Shown in pieces: positions 57,145-64,000 of a DNA stretch of 64,000 nt (position 1 is the stretch's first letter; every line of letters starts with the position of its first letter). The translations under genes were made by a program, and so were the position numbers. This stretch comes from Phoma sp. XZ068. Taxonomy: Eukaryota; Ascomycota; Dothideomycetes; Pleosporales; Didymellaceae. Location of the stretch: contig RBKR01000016.1 in NCBI GenBank assembly GCA_004835665.1, positions 620,001 through 684,000 of the forward strand, given 5' to 3'. The notes beneath the pieces were generated by a model, which searched no databases, was not told the DNA's origin, and saw nothing but the letters and a program-made list of their open reading frames with translations.

Positions 57145-60100
57145 ATGGCAGATTGCTCGATCACGAGCCGCCCTTACGAGGGTTTGCCTCAGAACACCGC
57201 CGACGACCGTCAGCGAGCGCGGGAGCTCTACAAGTACTTTCGCCCTCCGGTGGCCGTGGAACCGATAGACACCGTCCTTACGGCACATGCGCAACTTGCA
57301 GCATGGAGGCTGAATGCAGAGCGATCTATGATCTCATTAATTGACGAGGAGACGCAATATTTCGTCGCAGAAAGTACTAAGACAGTTCATCTAGATGATG
57401 CTGAGCAGTATGACGACCCTGAGGATGCGATTTGGGCTGGAGTGCGTGCCTCTCCCGTTGTCTGGCTTGCCAGTGGTATGAAGTATCACGACTAACATAC
57501 TGTGCAGTGCGTCAGCGTACCCAAAGCAGGCAGATTGTGTGAGCATACAATCTCAACGCCACCCCCACCGGAAGGCGGCCCGGCCTGCTTTGAGGTCCTT
57601 GATCTGAGTAAGGACACTCGGTTCAACAACCTTAGTTTCATAGCTGGCCCACCACATTTCAGATACTATGCGGGTGTACCTTTACGCACAAGCAGGGGCA
57701 TCAACATTGGGTCTATTTACATCCTCGATTCCAGAGTAAGACCAGCACTCACACGCAATGAGAAAAATTTCCTCGGTATCATGGCAGACAACGTAATCCA
57801 ACACCTCGAAATGTCCAGGGATAAGAAAGACCGCCAACGTACCTTCAGGATGAACGAGTGTTTGTTAGCATATGTTGATCCGGAATCTGAGGATGCAAAA
57901 TACCGGCGACGCAATAGCTATCACAGCGAATCTACCGACGTCGACTCAGATGGCGAATCCAAGCGCGCTGCCGATGGCTCTGAACGCATTGAAGTGATCA
58001 CACGGGCTGCAGAGCTGCTGCGTGAAGCAATGGACATTGAAGAAGGCGGAGGAGGCGTGCTTCTCCTTGACACAACGTTGGCGACTGTGTCACCACAGCA
58101 ACCTTTCCTAGCAGATGGCCGCAAAAGCGGCATTGCAACTGCCGAAGGCTTGTTATGGCAAGAACCGTCGCGCCCCGGGGAGCAAGTGAACGGATCAAAT
58201 CATCCAGTCCCAGCTAGCCCTACTGTGCGAACTTCGAGCCCAGAAATACGGAGGAAACACGGCGGCAGTACTGAGGTTCTCGCACATACGTATCGGTCCG
58301 CCAGCACATCACCGGAACAACCAGAATTCACGTCATTCACCCCTGACGAGCTCCTGAAGATTATCAAGCGATACCCAAGAGGAAGGATGTTCACATTCGA
58401 TCAACAAGGACAAGAGCTGTCTGACTCGGACAACGAAAGTCTACTCAATGGCCGACCAAGGTCAACGCGACGTAGACAAAGATCCACCGCAGACTCCGCA
58501 AATCTACACGCCCATTTTCCAAAAGCCCGTCAAATCATGTTCTTACCAATATGGGACTCGACAACGAGTCGATCGGCCGCTTGCTTCGTATACAACTGTT
58601 CAGAGTTCCGCAACTTTACACATCAACTGGAGTTTCTGCATTGCATAACCTTCAACAACTGCGTTGACACGGAGCTCCTGAGACTTGCGAACCTTAAGGC
58701 GAATGAACAGAAGAGCGACTTCATTGGCTCGATCTCTCACGAACTTCGCTCGCCTCTTCACGGGATTTTGGCTTCTTGCGAATTTTTGCAGGACACGACT
58801 TGTACTTCGTTTCAACAATCGTTGGTCAACACCGCCGAGAGCTGTGCAAGAACGCTATTAGACACAGTCAATATGGTGCTCGACTACAGCAAGATCAATA
58901 CTTTTGAGAAGAGCAAAGCAGGCACCACCTCGCCAACGCTTGCGGATGACATACGGCCGAACAATCTTGATATTCTCCAAACAAGCTTGAGTGGACATCG
59001 TAACATCGACCTCGCCGTACTGACGGAAGAAGTTGTTGAGGGCGTAGCAACAGGACATGCTTTCAATGATGTCCAAACTCGATCCTTACGACATGAGACT
59101 GGAGATGCGAGATTCCGAAGCAGGGCATCAATTGATGGGACAAAAGCTGCACCCTGCAGGTCGGATGTGGAGCTTATTGTTGATATATCAGAACAAAACT
59201 GGACCTACTGGTGCGAACCTGGATCATTGAGACGTATTGTCATGAATCTGGTCGGCAACTCCCTCAAGTATACTAAGGCTGGTTTCATTCACGTTAAGCT
59301 CGAGACGCATGTCACCGAACTGGATGCTACTGAATCTGTCATTTTGACAGTCACAGACTCCGGGCAGGGCATATCTCCCGCATATCTCAAGGATAAGCTC
59401 TTCACGCCCTTCGCCCAGGAATCAAATCAAGCGCCTGGTGTTGGGCTGGGACTGTCACTCGTCAAGTCGCTTGTTGCCGCACTTGGTGGGCACATCGAAG
59501 TTGAGTCCACTGTCGGTGTTGGTACCAAAGCTATCGTCAGAGTTCCCTTGGTCAGGAACACAAATCCCGAACCCGAACCAACTTCGACTGCGAACTCAAA
59601 CTGTGTTGAGGCCAGAACCAGCTCCACCGATGACAACAGCATACAACAGATCAAGACCCGAGCGAGTGGCAAATCAGTCGCAGTCTACTGGAATGAGAGA
59701 AGTGAGACAACAAACGGCCAAAAAGTACCGTCTGAACTGATGCGTAAGAGCTTAACAACCTACCTTGGTGCATGGTGCGGGTTTTCAGTGAGCCAATGGC
59801 ACAAGGACTCTGCAGCGGATATTATCGTCGTTGAGGAAGCTGGTGTCGATGCTCTGTTCCGCGAATCTCCTCAGCTGTCTTCTCCTAGCTGCCGAACTAT
59901 GGTTTTGGTACTTCGCAGCACAGGCTCAGCGCAAAACTTGGAGACGGTTTCAAACAGCAACAACATGGAGGACATTCGCCATCCGTTCGGGCCACATAAG
60001 CTTGCTCAAGCACTACAAGCCTGTCTTGAGCGTTCCGAATCGAAGATTGCAGATCTTGCAAACAACGACACGATGGATGATGCAGGAAAGTCGCCGATTG

Positions 60101-60876
60101 ACAGTATATTAGCAGCAGCTGGAGACCTCAGTATCTCCCATGTTAAGTCAACAATCCACCAAGCTGCCCGAGTCAAGCACGACAGTCTTGATGCTCACGA
60201 TGATCACCTCAACTCCGACTATAACCCCACTCCATCCGACCACGGAAGCGAGCCTCTCACCACCACTCTTGAAGCCTCCCTCTCAGTGAAGCTCCTCGAT
60301 CGCGGCCACAATCAAACCCCGCCAACATTCACAACAACCTCGTTACCAATCGACGTAGCACCTAAGCCGACTCCGACCACATCATCGGACTCGTCGAGCC
60401 TCACGCGCCACGTTCTCCTTGTCGATGACAACACAATCAACCTCCGCCTCCTGCAGGTTGGCATGAAGAAGCGTGGGTACAAATCAATTTCCAGCGCCTC
60501 CGACGGCTTGCAAGCCGTAAATACATACCGCACGCTGCTCGACTCCTCCCCGGCTTCTCCACCAGACATCATCTTGATGGACCTCTCGATGCCCGTCATG
60601 AATGGCTTTGAAGCTACGCGGCAAATTCGTGAAATCGAAAAGGAACACAACAGCCAGTTATCGCCGTCACAAGCACCGCACCACGCACTGATCATCGCGT
60701 TGACAGGACTGGCGAGCGTGAGGGATCAGAAGGAGGCATACACCGCCGGAGTGGATTCGTATATCATGAAGCCCGTCAGCTTCGCCAAGTTGACAAAGAT
60801 GTTAGGGAGTTGGACGGCGGACGGGACTGTAAGTGCAGACACGGTGGTACCGGAACCTGCTATTGTTCCAGCATGA
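57145..60876 (+). CDS. Hybrid histidine kinase (GAF - HisKA - HATPase - REC)
   Basis: Two exons, 57145-57441 and 57508-60876, give 1221 residues. The 66-nt intron (donor GTGCGT, branch ACTAAC, acceptor TGCAG) joins AIWAG-CVSVPKAGRLCE inside the GAF domain. GAF motifs include AERSMISLIDEE and YYAGVPLRTSRGINIGSIYILD. The kinase core has the phospho-acceptor His510 in FIGSISHELRSPLHG, N-box NLVGNSLKYTKAG, G1 DSGQGIS and G2 GVGLGLSLVKSLVAALGG. The C-terminal receiver has VLLVDDN, the phospho-acceptor Asp1124 in IILMDLSMP, Thr in ALTG and Lys in IMKPVS. All catalytic residues are present, so it should feed a phosphorelay through a Ypd1-type protein (inference). The signal sensed by this GAF class is unknown. 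No transmembrane segment is visible, suggesting a cytosolic sensor. Confidence 0.93.
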
Positions 60877-61863
60877 GTCTTGGACGCAGGAGCATTAGTG
60901 GACTAACCGGCCCACGTAAGGCGTTGTGGCCAGAGTGTCTATGGCAGCCGCTGGCTGATCTCAGGGTTGTTTTATTGCATAGCATGGCGTTTGGGAATTT
61001 ACGGCCTTGCCACCATATATAGATGGCCCATTATGGAATTGCATTTTTGGCAGCACGCAGAGAAACATGTGTTGCGGTGTATTACGCATTCTGCCCTGGT
61101 TTCTTTTGATGGGGAAATACAGGCAACAATAGAAGCAATTCATCGCACAAACAAGGCACCGCGGTCCTTGTTCCTTCCTCATATTTGAAATACAATCTTT
61201 GTTTTAGTATGTTTAGCTTCACTCACACTTTTTCCAACTGCTGACCTTCTTGATTATTTCCAGTCAAACACAGCATCACCTAACGGCCATCTCGCAAACT
61301 TGAAGACATCAATGTAACCTTTTCCGGGACGTTGATCTGCCACAAGGCCTGTACCTCACTGGTACCTTGTGATGATGAGCTCTCTTAGCCTGGACAAATG
61401 TTGTGTGTCGACTATGATGGCATATGGAAATATGGTAAAATGTCTAGAGCTTACAAGTCCACAGTCAGCACGCAAAGAAGGGCATTTTCGCCCTAGTAGA
61501 ATATCTTTATACTGATGTATTAAACACGCTTGTGTTGCTATTGGTGACTTCGACCCGGCCTCAGACCGCGACCCCAGTCCCTCCTTCATGCCCCCAGAAA
61601 AACCTGACGGCACAGATATCCAAATCGGACGCCAAAAACTTCGCTATGCAAAATCCAAACAATCAAGCTGTGTCCCAGAAGCTAACAATCTTCGCCCCTC
61701 TCTTCTCTGCGCCCTTTGGTCTCAATGCCGCTCCAGAGCCATACTCCATTTGTGTCCTGTGCGTCGCTCATAGAAAGACTGGCGTCAACACCGATCTTAC
61801 ACCGAGTAACACATTCGTGGCAGAGTCAATCATTGAACGCCTCCGCCAGGGATTGTTAGGATT
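60877..61863. other. Convergent intergenic region (histidine kinase / alpha-actinin)
   Basis: 987 bp with both 3' UTRs. A plus-strand frame at 61532-61930 overlaps the end of the alpha-actinin gene in antisense and has no domain. Confidence 0.45.
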
Positions 61864-63950
61864 CTATCCGCCGTTCACCTGCTGCTCTTGCCCATGTGCT
61901 TTCATATACCGCTCCATGTACGTAATGTAGTCGTATTTGGGAAGGTCGCGGTCCTCTTGCATGTCTGGTCCTTTGTGCTCTGGCATGGTAGATATCAGAT
62001 CATCGATGACCTCGTCAGGGACGAGAGAGTGTCGGAGATCGAGTTCAGTGACATAAGGCTACACAACGTTAGTGTCATAGCATTTCATGGGGCAATTGGA
62101 GACGTACCTTGCCGTCAGCGACCTCCTTGAACGACTCAAAGACCTGCTCTGCTGTATTCTGATCCTCTGTTTCATCGACCATGAACCTAATGAATTGCTC
62201 AAAGGTGACATAGTCGCGGCCGCCGCTCGTTTCACGGAATTTCTGGTGCATTTCCTCATCATCGTACACAAGCCCCAGACTTGCTAAGGCTGCGGAGAAC
62301 TCTAATTCGGCCAGCGAATTCGACAAGTCGCGATCGAAATGTCGGAATACTGACTCGAACTCTTCGAGTTGTATCGGTGTCAGGTTCGTCATGTTACGAG
62401 CGACCATCTGGTTCTCTAAAAAGGCGAGTTTCTTCGAAACCGCATTGCGCACCAGGCTCAGCTCGTACTCAAGTTCGTCGTACGTGTATGTCGTGAAGTC
62501 GTTCTCTTCGATGTTTGCCTCGGCACATTGTTCGTCGATTGAGGCGATGAGATTCAGGTATTCGTCAAGTGGCGCAAGGGACTTGCTGATCTCTTTAGTG
62601 TGTTCCAATTGATCTTCGACTTCACCCTCGAGAGCTGATATCGAGGTTCCAAGAGTGTTCAGTGCAAGGGCGAAGTCGTTAGCTTTGTCTGCAAACGACT
62701 TGCGCAGAGCATTCTTGATGTCACGGATCGTTTCATTGATGATCTGTGAGCGTTCGCGCTCCGCTTTCATCAGACCTGCCCATGCTGTGTCCAATGTGTC
62801 CAAGCTCAGCTCTGCTGGAGGATCGTAGGGCCGTAAACGGTAGGTCGCCAGTTTTGTCTTGATGTTGCCTAACAATCCAGCCAGATCCGACTTCTCCGCA
62901 ACCCAATTGCGCTTGCTCTTGCGTTTCCATGCCGTGAACTCGGTCGATTGGTTCCTAGCGTCTGTGTATGTTCCGTCAAACTTGGCCTCCTCCCATTGCG
63001 TTTTTTGTGCGACGATTGCTGCGAGGAGCTTCCGCATACGTTCTTCGAAGTCGTTTTGCATCTGCCACGCGCCTTGCATATTCTGCACGAATTTCTCTAC
63101 TCGTCGGCCTGCGTTTTCCACTCGCTCCATCTGCGAAAAAGCGTGGAACCAGTAGGCAATATAGGTCATAAGCGAGCGCTCGTCGGGCTTCGCTACGTCG
63201 CAAACGTCCTCTACATCGAGCAGGTCTGGGATGCCAATCTCCTTGGATGCAATGTCAAAGGCAAGCTGCATGTTGCCGCGGTGGTCGTTCTTGTCGAGAC
63301 TTTCGTAATCGATCAGGTCGGGGCGATGGATGTCCAAGAGGGCGCAGAAAGCTAAACCGTCGTTCCAGCTGGAGGTAAAGTCGCGTACTTCGACTTCGTC
63401 GTAGCACGCTGTCTTGCGCTGACACCAAAGCAACAGCCCCTCCTTCGCACTCAGACCCTCTTCGTTGATGTCGCTGATTGTGAAGCGCAGAATCAGGGTC
63501 CAGATCAGGCCGAGAATGATCTTGCTGTTGCCATCGACTACGTCTTCAGCACCGATGTTGGTCATCTGGATGCCGCGACTGCGGATATAGTCGAGTGATT
63601 TGTTGACATTTTCGAACTTCTGCACTCGCAGCTTCGGTCGGGAGGCATAGCGGCCAAGTGATTCGCTACTGAGGATCTCGAGGAGGTGGATGAGGTTGAT
63701 CTGAACTTGGCCATCAGCAGGCGGTCAACGCTACGAGGGGGAGGAGAGAGGGGCACGCACGCCGTCCGAGAGGTCAGTGATGAGATCCTGAATTTCGACA
63801 TCTCGGTTCTTCAGCTTGCTATTCAGCCTGCGTGGAGTGGTTAGCACCTGGCTGCATGTCTGCGACCGATTGTTGTGACTGCGGGGCTGCGCACCACTTT
63901 GTGAAGGTCTTCTGCTGGACCTTGACCCATTGCTGCTCAAGCGGAGCCAT
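61864..63950 (-). CDS. ain1: Alpha-actinin (two CH domains, spectrin-type repeats, EF hands)
   Basis: Four exons, 63950-63895, 63827-63761, 63700-62108 and 62058-61864, give 636 residues. Fungal alpha-actinin cross-links actin at septation sites and near hyphal tips. The tandem calponin-homology domains include KTFTKW-LNSKLKNRDV, DLITDLSDG-INLIHLLEIL, KFENVNKSLDYI, IGAEDVVDGNSKIILGLIWTLILRF and CQRKTA. Two spectrin-like helical repeats follow, shorter than the four of animals. The EF-hand region starts EEFESVFRHFDRDLSNSL, with a degenerate second loop, and the protein ends PYVTELDLRHSL...YMERYMKAHGQ. In intron 2 the acceptor TTCAG at 63701 keeps frame; AAG four bases earlier does not. An acceptor-like ACACAG lies 6 bp before the ATG, so a further 5' exon beyond the window is possible. 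Confidence 0.9.
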
Positions 63951-64000
63951 ATCGGCCTGTGTGCATTAGGAGCGCCTGTTCCAGGGCGTCTGTGGGTAGG

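Noticed and set aside
61532..61930. 132-codon plus-strand frame
   Set aside because: Overlaps the last exon of alpha-actinin in antisense and has no domain.

Overview
This 64 kb window is nuclear DNA from a filamentous ascomycete (Pezizomycotina). A dothideomycete-like fungus is my best guess, but that is inference. The evidence is short introns (mostly 44-75 nt) with GT donors, CTAAC/CTGAC-type branch sites and AG acceptors, and fungus-specific families: an ERF4-domain protein, 2EXR/F-box proteins, a DUF4203-type membrane protein, a GAF-type hybrid histidine kinase, and a NACHT-ankyrin receptor with an alpha/beta-hydrolase head. Gene models were spliced by hand from reading frame, splice consensus and remembered family conservation. 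No database was searched.

Layout. 1-12.2 kb: splicing factor CWC2 (+); an unrecognised Ser/Pro-rich protein (-); a C78-type zinc-finger deubiquitinase (-); a mitochondrial HTD2-type dehydratase with a long tail (+); a 7-bp minisatellite; a divergent pair of F-box/2EXR genes; ribosome-assembly factor BRX1 (-). 13-18.3 kb: chromatin remodeller INO80 (+). 19.2-21.1 kb: MFS drug transporter (+), with five CCAAT boxes and a CRE upstream. 22.3-29.5 kb: THO2 (-). 30.2-32.2 kb: HEM1, 5-aminolevulinate synthase (-). 34-38 kb: the NLR-like gene (+) after a 1.8 kb spacer. 38.2-39.9 kb: a DUF7607-like protein with SUMO-interaction-like motifs (-). 40.5-42 kb: glutathione synthetase GSH2 (+). 44-47.3 kb: multi-pass membrane protein with a long disordered tail (+). 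48.7-50.5 kb: ERF4 (+). 50.8-52.1 kb: GTPase RBG2 (-), with four micro-exons. 52.4-54 kb: wax-synthase-type acyltransferase (+). 54.4-55.5 kb: sterol C5-desaturase ERG3 (-). 57.1-60.9 kb: hybrid histidine kinase (+). 61.9-63.95 kb: alpha-actinin (-).

Most genes are single-copy housekeeping genes with no operon-like organisation: mRNA processing/export (CWC2, THO2), ribosome assembly and translation (BRX1, RBG2), chromatin (INO80), haem, glutathione and ergosterol synthesis, Ras palmitoylation and actin bundling. The main accessory candidate is the NLR-like locus at 33,975-37,992, which belongs to the fungal STAND class linked to non-self recognition. The most unusual pattern is compositional. 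Several genes use C-ending codons in their 5' part and G/T-ending codons in their 3' part, in coding-strand sense and on both strands. I found no transposon, CRISPR array, rRNA or convincing tRNA.
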